NCBI GenBank assembly: GCA_022539475.1
Contig: VCMS01000015.1
Location: 186,001-250,000, forward strand
Length of the DNA stretch: 64,000 nt
Source of the DNA: Gracilaria domingensis
Taxonomy: Eukaryota > Rhodophyta > Florideophyceae > Gracilariales > Gracilariaceae
Direction: 5' to 3'
Shown: piece after piece, positions 53,686 to 63,400 of the stretch
Numbering within the stretch: position 1 is the stretch's first letter
Layout: each line of letters starts with the position of its first letter
The notes under the pieces: model-generated
The model's database searches: none
What the model was told of the DNA's origin: nothing
Seen by the model: the letters and a program-made list of their open reading frames with translations, nothing else
Made by a program: the position numbers and the translations under genes

Positions 53686-54435
53686 ATGAACGACTCACGT
53701 TCAGTGCTTCGCGCTTCGTTGCTTTCGCTGCTCTTTGCCGTGGCGCTCTCATATCCCCAAGTTGCCGATGAGTACACAAAACATGGACCAGGCAGGACTG
53801 ACAGCCCTCTCACAAATCATGCAGCACGTCAAGCGCAGAATACTGGGGCCGTAGCAACCTCACAGCCCACAAGGTACAACCCGGAGGTCTGCTTCGCCAT
53901 CGATGGAAGTGAATATTGGGGATTAACAGGATTTCAGTTACAAAAGGACTTTGTCAAACTGGTTGCGGCCGCAATCGAAGGCCGCGTTCCGAGGTTCAAA
54001 CACGCGGGAGTGCAGTTCTGGAAACCTATTAGCCCGCTCAATGAAGATGTGAGCGAGTTCCTTCATGAGGTTGATACGACTGAGTATATGAACGCGACAA
54101 ATAGTTTCATCGGTCTTGGTATTGCGGAGTGCTGGAGACACCTGAAGAACGTTAATGGACAGCCGCAAAAAATTGTTTTGTTCCTTCATAGTGATTACAA
54201 CGACATTACGTTCCAGTTGGCAATTACCATGGCGCAGAAATTCCTTGATAATCCGGGAAATTCGCTGTATGCCGTGGGTTTGGGTAGTTTCGAACACCCC
54301 GGACAAGTTGAGAGCCTCGCTGGAGCCCCCCACAGAATATTTCTAGGTGAACAATGGGCTGATCTCTTTGCCGCTGTTCCCAGTCTCGTTACTCAGATTT
54401 GCACTATACTCGTTGGCGTTACCGGAAGAACGTAA
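53686..54435 (+). CDS. Secreted von Willebrand factor A-domain protein
   Basis: Encodes 249 residues. A signal peptide (SVLRASLLSLLFAVALSYP) is followed by a linker of about 40 residues. A single VWA domain covers residues 66-245: VCFAIDGSEYWGL (first strand and metal-site region), VQFWKP, SFIGLGIAECWRHLK (helix before the third metal-site loop), KIVLFLHSDYND and SLYAVGLGSF. The metal-binding DxSxS motif is imperfect (DGSEY), so metal-dependent ligand binding is uncertain. No transmembrane segment or anchor follows, so it is probably secreted into the wall or medium. The gene is intronless. The start is fixed by the ATG behind a TATA box at the usual distance. VWA domains bind proteins or matrix; the partner is unknown. 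Confidence 0.85.
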   Translation: MNDSRSVLRASLLSLLFAVALSYPQVADEYTKHGPGRTDSPLTNHAARQAQNTGAVATSQPTRYNPEVCFAIDGSEYWGLTGFQLQKDFVKLVAAAIEGRVPRFKHAGVQFWKPISPLNEDVSEFLHEVDTTEYMNATNSFIGLGIAECWRHLKNVNGQPQKIVLFLHSDYNDITFQLAITMAQKFLDNPGNSLYAVGLGSFEHPGQVESLAGAPHRIFLGEQWADLFAAVPSLVTQICTILVGVTGRT

Positions 54436-55291
54436 TGGTTGATCAGTTTCATAAGGAGAATAATTGGAGAAGCTTCTGTTCGCATTCGGTCTGATCGATT
54501 AGAATATTGTTGCATTTGTCTGTTTACAACTCTATCTAGCTCTCGTTGCGGTTAAAGAGTGCTTTAATCTTCAGTCCTCACTAAACATTTGCCTTTGCGC
54601 AGTCTTGGATGGCCGGGCATTGCAAGGCTAGGATGAGGTGAAGACCAAAGTCTATTCTGCATGTGCATATGTCATTGAGGTTTTGTTTCCCCAATTGTCT
54701 CACAAAGCTACGCTTGTTAGACACGATCCAAAGTGAAAATTTTCTGAGCACCAACACTCACGTTTTGAGCAGGTGCTCGCAATGCCACGTAGTACGTCGT
54801 CGGCCATTTGCTTCCACGGCTGCAATGCGCTGGCGGCAGAAGGATAGCCTTTGGTAGACGGTACTTGGGAGGTAACCTGAGGGCTACCGTCGGTATCCTG
54901 CGGTACCGAACGGACCCGCGGAGAGCATCTTTGTCTGCTCGACGACTCAGTGCGCGCGTGGGGTGTCCATCGCTCGCGGTCCTTGGTGGCGCCGTGGTGG
55001 CCTCGTGGAATCTCAATTCCACAAAATACCGAAAAAACACCGAGGAATGATACACTCGATATATCGTTTTAAATTACCTGTTACTAACAACTTGTTTTCG
55101 GAAAAAAGCCGTTCTGTTCCACTACTAGCTTGTGGAAGCAAGAGCTGGCCGTTACACCAGAAAGATGCCGTTTCATGCATGCTCTTGAACTCTCTCCTAT
55201 CCGTCACTGCGCTTCCCTGCCAGTATCTACCATCTCAGCGCAAGCACTCTCAACTTCAGGGTTCGCTTCAGCTCGATCTTCTCGCGCCGTC
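54436..55291. other. Intergenic stretch upstream of the Cys-rich gene
   Basis: No gene recognised. No canonical TATAAA lies at the usual distance before 55292; an AT-rich CGATATATCG is at about 55057. The open frame continues upstream of the chosen ATG without an in-frame stop until before 55130, but that part has no domain and reads unlike a signal peptide. Confidence 0.4.
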
Positions 55292-56488
55292 ATGGCGAAT
55301 ATGTTCCTGCTTTCTCTGTTCACATGTTTTGTTTCCATCGCATCGCAGAGCGTATGTCCTCCCGGGTCAGAAGTGGGACCAAACAACACATGTGTACCTT
55401 GTCAACCGGGTTTCAGCAGCCTTCAAACGCCGGACTCCTCCGTCTGTCTCTCCTGCACATCTGGAACGTTTCAGCCGCTTTCCGGGCAAACATCATGCCT
55501 ACCCTGTCCTCCAGGAACCGAGTCTGTCTTTGGCGCCACAATGTGCGGGGCGTGTCGTGATGGGCAGATCGTGTTTGCGAACGGAACTTGCGCCGATTGC
55601 CCGCCAGGAAAGCAGTTTCGCAGGGCCACCCGAAGCTGTGAATCATGTCAAATTGGCTTTTTGAAAATAAGGGAAGGACCAGGCCCTTGTCTGCCATGCC
55701 CCAGCGGTTCCTTCTCTATATCCGGTGCCACCGAGTGTTTTGCTTGTCCAGAGAACCAAGCTCCAGTTATGGCCGATGGGAGCTGCGGGAAATGCTCAGC
55801 CGGCTCGTTTTTTCAAGAGTTCAGGCTTGGTTGTTCGGAGTGTCCTCCTGGAACCTTCACAAGCGTCGAAAATGTGTTCAATCGTTGTGTTCCATGTGAA
55901 AGAAACACATTCGCATTGCTACCAGGCGCTTCGGAATGTTTTGCTTGTCCGGAGAACCAGGCACCGATCATGCCGGACGGAAGCTGTGGACAGTGCCCAC
56001 CGGGCTCTTTCCTGGACGATTTGAGCGGCAGTTGCGTGGAATGTTTCCCTGGCAGTTTCTCAAACGTTCCGAATGTGTTCTCCCGGTGCATTCAGTGTGG
56101 AGGAAACTCATTTGCACCACAAGGCGCAGCAGAGTGCATCCCATGTCCGATTGGTCAGGTGTTCATAAACAGCACACAGAGCTGTGAGCCTGATTGCGAG
56201 CCAGGTTTCTTCTACGACGAGTCTGCCTTGGAATGCTTGCCATGCGCGGTTAACCAGTTTAGCAGAGGACGCGGACTGGGTTTCTGCAATCCGTGTTTAT
56301 TTGGGAGTTTTGCTCGAGTGGGATCGTCTACGTGCTTCTTATGCCCTCCTGGACAGAGCTTTATTGAAGCCATTGATGGTTGTGGGGTGTGCCCTGAAGA
56401 CGCGCCTTACAGTATGTTGACTGCCAGCTGCGGATCGGGCTCGACTGTCCTCATCACTCCCCTTCCGGAAGCTTCTGATGAAGCGTAA
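55292..56488 (+). CDS. Secreted cysteine-rich repeat protein (ephrin-receptor-like/TNFR-like modules)
   Basis: Encodes 398 residues. The start MANMFLLSLFTCFVSIASQS is a signal peptide. ATG 55292 is preferred over an upstream in-frame ATG at 55175 because it places the signal peptide at the N-terminus and matches the MAN start of the paralogue at 7058. The rest is a chain of CPPGxxxxx-CxxC modules of the GCC2_GCC3 kind, ending in a short Cys-free tail (VLITPLPEASDEA) with no membrane helix. About 69 residues are duplicated in tandem, each copy starting ECFACPENQAP and followed by DGSCG, GSF and a VxNVFxRC segment. Such modules form disulfide-rich rods in extracellular proteins. Function is unknown; a wall or surface role is likely. 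Confidence 0.82.
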   Translation: MANMFLLSLFTCFVSIASQSVCPPGSEVGPNNTCVPCQPGFSSLQTPDSSVCLSCTSGTFQPLSGQTSCLPCPPGTESVFGATMCGACRDGQIVFANGTCADCPPGKQFRRATRSCESCQIGFLKIREGPGPCLPCPSGSFSISGATECFACPENQAPVMADGSCGKCSAGSFFQEFRLGCSECPPGTFTSVENVFNRCVPCERNTFALLPGASECFACPENQAPIMPDGSCGQCPPGSFLDDLSGSCVECFPGSFSNVPNVFSRCIQCGGNSFAPQGAAECIPCPIGQVFINSTQSCEPDCEPGFFYDESALECLPCAVNQFSRGRGLGFCNPCLFGSFARVGSSTCFLCPPGQSFIEAIDGCGVCPEDAPYSMLTASCGSGSTVLITPLPEASDEA

Positions 56489-57683
56489 AGGTATTTCTGC
56501 GACCGGTCATTGAAAGAGTTCCATCGACTCAAACAATGACAGGTATGCTCTTTGTCAGGAAGTTGCGAAGCGGTACATACACCCGGCCAAAAGCACCGGG
56601 GGGGTACGAAGTTGAGGTGTATGGCAACATTCAACTTGCTCTTTGTAATCGAACGTCATCGGCTCAGCATCAGCATCGAAAAGGCGCGAAGTCTTGGCAT
56701 GGTGGGGTCACCCCACTGGGGTGGCATGGTGGCGGCATAATGGCCGCATTGCTGGCACGCGGTGTTTGGCTCTTGGTGACGTCGTCGACGTGCATTGGTT
56801 TCAAATTTCAAATTTGAAACGCTCTTTTGCTAAATATACTTAATATTCCAAACAATCAAGTTTGATTAGATTAATTAGAGTTCCCAAATAATCTTCCTCC
56901 CTAGAAACAATTAAATTCTAATTCATTCGAAACAGTAAAATAATATGGTGAGATGAACGTGGCCACTCAGCAGACAATGCAAGTTGTACCAATCGGAATA
57001 AAGCATTTTGAAAACTTTAGCTTAAATTTTGCAAATTTGTTACACATGGGGCAACTCCAGCACATAGTACACGTGGCCAAACCGACACTAGTTCAATGTG
57101 GCCACCACCAACATCTCACATTCCCACAATTTCGATTCTTCAGGTCAATCTCGCTTCAATCTCCGAGAGTTGCACGGCGCGGGAGATAATTTTTCTCCGG
57201 CCGAACTGTCGGAGATTGCGAAGTTGGTCCGCATCAAGCGGATTGATTGCGTGCACATCTGTGGCGGCGTGCGACGAATGTACGGCGTCTCCCAATTCGG
57301 TCACAGTGTTGTCACCATGCTTAAACTTTGTCAGCTCGGCGAGTTCCGCTTATCTTTTGGGAAACATGTACAATCAAAACGCTAAACGCTAACCATTGGA
57401 GCGTGTTGGAGGAGAGTTTGGAGTCAAGCGGGGAGCTTAATTCAAACTCTCCTTCAACATATTCCAATTGCCACGAAATGTGTCAGCACTTCGCTTTCCA
57501 TCACAAGCAAAGTCAAGCTTGTACTTAAGCTTCCCTAGGGTTCCCAGCACTTCCATTCGACGTTCGCCGCTCAACTTGGTCAGTACTACTCTTCGTCGTT
57601 CTACTGTGCTTGGTCCATTTCAAGAGCTTCATCCCACAATCGTGAAAGCCCCCACGTTATCTCTACGTCGCAAACACTCCACC
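56489..57683. other. Intergenic stretch with one coding-like frame
   Basis: A frame at 57098-57385 reads like protein (SPAELSEIAKLVRIKRIDCV then HICGGVRRMYGVSQFG) but lacks an ATG and has no recognised family. A palindrome TTTCAAATTTGAAA is at about 56805-56818. CACGTGGCC-type motifs recur near 56960 and 57070. Confidence 0.35.
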
Positions 57684-59420
57684 ATGTCTCACATATACAC
57701 GCCGTCCGCGGAAAGCCTCGCCGTGTTTGATCAATTGAAGGCCGAAGTTGATCACAAACGTTCTGCAGCCTTGGCGAGCTTGAAAGCTACGAGAACCGTG
57801 TGCAAGGAAACCGGGCAGGAAACTGGCACCGGTGACGGAAAGTGCATCTCCAGTACTTCCGCAAGGAGCTGGTTTGGTCTACTCTCACCGGGGCGACCTA
57901 CCGCACTCCCTCGAGAAGAAACGGTTTGCAGCCGAAAAGAGAAGGGTACGGTCGAGGAGACAATGGCGGTGAATGAATTTGATCACCGTGATGGGCAGAC
58001 GTTTGCTTCCCTGGACCCGCTTTCTCTGTCTTCCTCTATCAAGAGCTGGAGAGTTTTATCTTCAAGCACATCTAGGCAAAGCTCGGCGGTTGTTGAGGAG
58101 ATGCAGCTTCGTGAAAAGGGATCGTCTGCCTCGGCCAGTTCGTGTACGATCGGGGGTGTGAACGAAACCGGTGCTGCTCACGACTGCAGTTCCACTTCAG
58201 TGTCTCCGCTGGGTGGCTGTTTCAAGGCGCTGCCGGGATGTGCGAAGAAACAGGCGATAGCCGAAAAGGCACAAGTGCACACGAAAGTCAGCACAAGGGC
58301 AACGGGCATGGAGGCCGTGGGGGAGGTGAAGGTGGTCAGCTGGGAGTGGTTTGAAGCGCATTCATCGCAAGAGCGCACCAGCGGATCATTGCGCATCGAG
58401 GCAGAGGCGCCTCCGCAGTACACTCCGTCAGCAGAGAGCCTGGCGGTGTTTGACGAGGTGAAGGCAGAAGTGGACAGGTGGCGTTCATCGGCGTTGGCGA
58501 GCTTGAAGGCGATTCGCAGGGGGAATGAAGGTTGTTCTGGAGATGGTGCTCACGTTTCCGCGACCAACGCAGCACGAAGTTGGTGGGACTCATCGTCGTT
58601 TCCGGTTGCAACCGGCGGCCGACGCATGAAGCAAGCAAACACGGGAAGGGGTTGTCGGGACGAGAGTTTGCCGCTCGCCGATGTTGAGAGAAGGGCTCTC
58701 TGCAAGGATGATCACGTCAGCAACGGGAAGGAGGCCGGAGAGCATGCGCGTACATCGGGCCTCACGCGGCGGCACAACGATGTGGAAGTCATAGCATCGG
58801 TGGAAGAAGCGCGAAAAAAGAGGGCGACCTCGAGTTGTGCGCGTGGGAACGACGGGACGGAGCGCGATGACGGCGCAGTTTCAATCCCGGCGACAGCAGC
58901 AGACGCCAAGGAGTCGCCCTCATCAGGCGGAGGAACTGCGAACAACGAAAGCGTGCTCGAGCGCGACGGAGCACTCAGAGCCGGCGAGAGCAACCGGCGC
59001 GAGGGCCGGCAGCGCGAGCAGGAACGCAGCAAAGGGCGCGGGAAGAAGGTGGCGTTCGGGCCGATGACGGAGAAGCAAGCGGCAGCGGCAGAGTGGCGCG
59101 AAGCCGTGCGGCAGCACCAAAGCAGGCTGCGCGGCGAGAAGCCGTCCAGCTGGCGGCTGTGGAAGCGCGCGCACATCCCGTTCCAGCTGCGCTCGTCGCG
59201 CGCCAGCGCGGCGTCCGGCGCCTCGTGCGGATGGGAGCTCAACGAGCGCCTGGCGCGTCGCGTGCGAACCGCGCGCTGCGCGGCTGGTGGCGGCGCGTGC
59301 GCGAGCGCGCGCGGGCGGTGGCGCACGCGGTGGCGCGCGCAGCGCGCGCGCTGCTGCGTTGGGTTCGCGCCTTCCCTTCGCACCTTCACGCGCGCGCATG
59401 ACGTCACGTCGCACGTGTAA
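57684..59420 (+). CDS. Unrecognised protein with two copies of a conserved block
   Basis: Encodes 578 residues from ATG 57684 (the frame upstream of it has no other ATG in a good context). Two similar segments begin YTPSAESLAVFDQLKAEVD (residues 6-24) and YTPSAESLAVFDEVKAEVD (about 246-264). Each continues with ALASLKA, a GDG turn and an ARSW motif, giving a unit of about 70 residues. The rest is Ser/Arg/Glu-rich and probably disordered, with a basic helix-prone region near the C-terminus (KQAAAAEWREAVRQHQSRL, SWRLWKRAHIPFQL). The last 80 codons are extremely GC-rich, and another frame there reads more like a helical protein, so a frame error or different end is possible. There is no signal peptide. 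It lies 1 kb upstream of the NLR-like gene in the same direction. Confidence 0.55.
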   Translation: MSHIYTPSAESLAVFDQLKAEVDHKRSAALASLKATRTVCKETGQETGTGDGKCISSTSARSWFGLLSPGRPTALPREETVCSRKEKGTVEETMAVNEFDHRDGQTFASLDPLSLSSSIKSWRVLSSSTSRQSSAVVEEMQLREKGSSASASSCTIGGVNETGAAHDCSSTSVSPLGGCFKALPGCAKKQAIAEKAQVHTKVSTRATGMEAVGEVKVVSWEWFEAHSSQERTSGSLRIEAEAPPQYTPSAESLAVFDEVKAEVDRWRSSALASLKAIRRGNEGCSGDGAHVSATNAARSWWDSSSFPVATGGRRMKQANTGRGCRDESLPLADVERRALCKDDHVSNGKEAGEHARTSGLTRRHNDVEVIASVEEARKKRATSSCARGNDGTERDDGAVSIPATAADAKESPSSGGGTANNESVLERDGALRAGESNRREGRQREQERSKGRGKKVAFGPMTEKQAAAAEWREAVRQHQSRLRGEKPSSWRLWKRAHIPFQLRSSRASAASGASCGWELNERLARRVRTARCAAGGGACASARGRWRTRWRAQRARCCVGFAPSLRTFTRAHDVTSHV

Positions 59421-60414
59421 AACGTTTATAGATAGCCTTCCACTGGTCGTGCGGCGTTTGTCCGTGCTGGGGGCAAGCCCGGACTGACTATAGTTTTGAG
59501 TTTCGGGCGCTTCACGCTGGAGCACGTTCACACCATGTTACGTGGCCGTGTGCCACGATGCCCACGCGCACACGTGCGCCCCCACATTCATCCCCGTACG
59601 TGGACAGGCGCAACGGTACGTGTTTGGCGTGTGGTGTAATCACGCCCCGAGATTTGCCTTGATGCCGCGACTTGCGTGTGTTGCATATCATATATCATAT
59701 CACAGGGTACCGACGGTACCGAGAAGCAGCAACGCACGACGCCATTCGGTAACCATTCCGTGCGCTCCCTTCCCGGCGCCTTTTCGCCCTTGCCAGCGCC
59801 CCTCGGCAAACCCAGAGCCGAGAGCGCTATCGAAGCTCGAGAGGGACTCACAAGCTTGAGAGCTGGCGTGGTTGTCGAATTGGTTGACGAGCTAGTTGAG
59901 GCGTGTGCGTGTGCAGGTAAGGCGTTGTGAAACTTGTTCACTGCCAACTATACAAGCTGATACCTCAGACTAGTGTCGTGTAAGCCTGACTCTGATCAAT
60001 GGCGTCCACAAATTGGTGTAAAACAACTGAACAACACAAAGGAAGTGTTACAGTAACTGCTGGATACAATTTGGGAATTCGCGACAAGGCGGTACGAGTG
60101 CGGGTCAGAGAGCGACAGCTGCGGCGAGCACGCGTGTGAGAGGCAGAATCTGTCATCTGATGACGGCGAACACGCGTTACAGAAGGTATAATACGCGCGG
60201 AGATTCTCGAGAGTCGAAATGGCGCCTTTGCTTTGATGCCGCGGCTGGCGTGTGCTGCGTGCAGTTGGCAACTCCGCTCCCTGTTGGAAGGTAAGCTTGC
60301 CAAGCAGTCCCGGCACCTTTTCGCTGGTGCCGTGGCCCCACGCCGTTTTCATTCTGCCCAACTCACGCACCCTCCCCGCTCCGCCCGAGACGTTTTCCCT
60401 CTTCCGCAGCCAAA
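59421..60414. other. Intergenic stretch / NLR promoter region
   Basis: No gene. A segment near 59660-59790 is a diverged copy of the leader just before the NLR gene (60230-60325): both contain TGATGCCGCG, GCGTGTG and a CCCGGC-CCTTTTCGC block in the same order. The NLR start codon has an A-rich context (CAAAATG) but no TATA box at the usual distance. Confidence 0.4.
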
Positions 60415-63400
60415 ATGTCGGCCTACTTCGACTTGGTAGCTCCCGGTCTCACAGTGTTATCCAAGCTTGAAACCACCGTCAACGAGTGGTACAACCGTGG
60501 CGACATCAAGGAAGACAACAAACGACAACTTGCTGATCTCAAACGCCTGTACAAAACCGTTACCAACATTCTTCGTCGCCTTGAGTACGTCACCCACCCG
60601 GACATTGTCACGCTCGAGCTACTCAGCTTTCACATGGAAACATTTGCGGATGATGTCGAACAACTCGAATCATGGAGTGAGCCCATCAACACCGCGAAGC
60701 GCTTCAAACGTGTTCGGCGCATGAAGGACGTTCTTGATGGTTGCCAGACGCGCCTCGAAACCTTTGTGGACTTCCTGCTGAACAAAATCTCCCCCATGCT
60801 GCCGACTGAACTTTCCAAGCCAGATCAGTACATCAGCCGTAACACCGTTCCGCCAAATCCACCGAGACTCATACTGGACTACGACACACCCGGCACCAAC
60901 GAGTGCAAACTTAAGACCGCCGTACTAGAGAAAAGTGAAGCCCGCGTCGTCGCTGTGATCGCTTCGGGACAAGGCGGCGTTGGCAAGACGTGTGCTTTGC
61001 GAGGTCTAGCAACGCATAGCGAAGTGAGGAGCAGCTTTCCTGGAGGAGTGTTGTACATACAGCTTGGCAACGACGCCACCATTCAAAGCATTATCTCAGG
61101 TATCTCGGCTATCGTGCACAAGACGGGCGGGAAACAAATGGCCGACAAGATAAAGGGGATGAAATCGTTGAGCGACGCCGCCGACCTCGCCTCGAACTGG
61201 TTTCACGCCCATACTTGTCTCCTTCTCGTGGATGATATCTGGAAAGTGAACGGGATAGATAGCTATGTGCTCAAGATTCTGGGCAGAATGGTGAACGAAA
61301 GGAGTCGATTGGTGTATACCACAAGAGATGAACGATTCCTAGGTGACGAGGAGTGTGTCATGTTTGAGAGGAATGAGGTGAACGGCACTCGGTCACGCCA
61401 AATGTTGATGAATCATGCGAGATCCGAAAAGCCGGGTGCTCTAGATGAGAGTGTCCTCGATGAGAGCAACCGGAAAGCGTTCGAATCCATCTTAGATATG
61501 TGCGACGGCCTTCCTCTGGCACACGGTATTGCTGGAAGTGCGGTGCGCACAATCTCAATCTCACTTGAGCGAAAGCAGGACGCTTGGTCACAGTTCTATA
61601 CCGATACAATGGCCAAACGAGGACATAATATAATGGATAAGCTGTCCATTATCGTGGATACTTCGCTTGAGGTTTTGGACAGAAACAACAAGGAAGGAGT
61701 GTATGCGGAGCGCTTTCGGTACTTGTGCGTTCTTCAGAAGCAGCAAAAGGTTTCCGTGCGAATGCTTCAAAGGCTGTGGAATATGGAGACCTTGGCGGAT
61801 GCTGAGAAAGTCGTGGACAGGTTTCGAGAAGTGTCCATTGCGCAAAAATGGGTAGAAGGAAATCTGGTGTTCTTGCAGCTACATGATTTGGTTCTCGATA
61901 TATCAGTTTGGATGGCGGAAGGACGTCGTCAGAGACGCAGAATCCTTCAAAACCTTGTTCACAGCTACATTCCAGATGGTCGCTGTGGAGACCCGTCGTT
62001 CGAATGGTGGGAGATTGAAGAAGACGGGTACTTTTACGACAACGTGTGTAGAGTTCTTCGGGAGGGCGGGCTTGCGTTCCTGCTGATTCGGCTGCTGTCC
62101 AGGCCGCAATGGATTGCAAAACGTCTCGTAAGCAGCGGGATCTACGCCGTTGAGCAGGACTTGGGGCATGGCATAGCGATTGCGAACGAGAGCAGGCACG
62201 GCTATTCGGATCACAAGGACCATCTGGTCATGGTCGGCAGAGCTGCGCGGATGGGCTGCACGGCAGTGGCTTCCAACCCTCGTGAAGTTTGGTTTCAACT
62301 GCACGGACGTCTGCTGCAGCACGCGGAAGAATGCAAGCAGACCAAAACGTTTGTGGTGGAAATTGAGAGGTGTGCGCCGCGACCGTGGGTGCAAGCTTCT
62401 TTGGGGATTTTGCAACCTCCGGGTGCTCTGCTTGAAATCATACGCAGCCCGAGCACGCCACATTGCGTGACGATAGAGCGAGATGGAATTTGGTTCTCAT
62501 GGGGTTCAGCATGTAAGGGCGGGTCTCCCGGCGTCACGGAATATCGAAGCGAGAGTGGAGTTTGCAGATCCGAACCATTCGTCACTGAAGAAATGCACAA
62601 CAAAATAGTCGATTGCAGCGTGATTCTTTCGGAGCAGAACAGCGTTGTCACCGCCGGGAAGGACCGGAATGGGAATGGAACAATCGTGACGTGGGATACA
62701 GAAACAGGGAGGATGAAGCGAGTGGTCAAGTGCGCCCACTTTGGCTTTGGGCATAAATTCTTAGCGTTCAGCTGTGACGGTACACGAGTGACGTCCACTG
62801 ATGGAACGCATCAGATCCGAGTATGGGACGCACGTAGCGGCAAGGAGCTGACGCCGCTCTTGTTCAGTCTCCCTCGATTGCTTACCTGCGCTGCGATGAG
62901 TGCGGACGGTGGGCGCATTGTGTCGAGGTCTGTGGACAACACGGTGCGCGTGTGGGACGCGCGTAGCGGCGAGCGGCTGACGCCGCGGTTTGTGGGTCAC
63001 ACTGATTCGGTTACCTGCGTTGCGATGAGTGCGGACGGCGGGCGCATTGTGTCGGGGTCTGTGGACAACACGGTGCGCGTGTGGGACGCGCGTAGCGGCA
63101 AGCAGCTGACGCCGCCGTGTATCGGTCACACTGATTCGGTTACCTGCGTTGCGATGAGTGCGGACGGCGGACGCATTGTGTCGGGGTCTCGGGACAGGAC
63201 GGTGCGTGTGTGGGACGCGAGAAGCGGCAAGCAGCTGACGCCGCCGTGTGTCGGTCACACCGCATCGGTTGAGTGCGTTGCGGTGAATGCGGACGGCGGG
63301 CGCATTGTGTCGGGGTCTTGGGACAGAACGGTGCGTGTGTGGGACGCGAGAAGCGGCAAGCAGCTGACGCCGCCGTGTGTCGGTCACATCGCATTGGTTA

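Noticed and set aside
55130-55291. N-terminal extension of the Cys-rich protein
   Set aside because: It begins with a non-ATG codon or a poor upstream ATG and would bury the signal peptide. The paralogue starts at the equivalent MAN.
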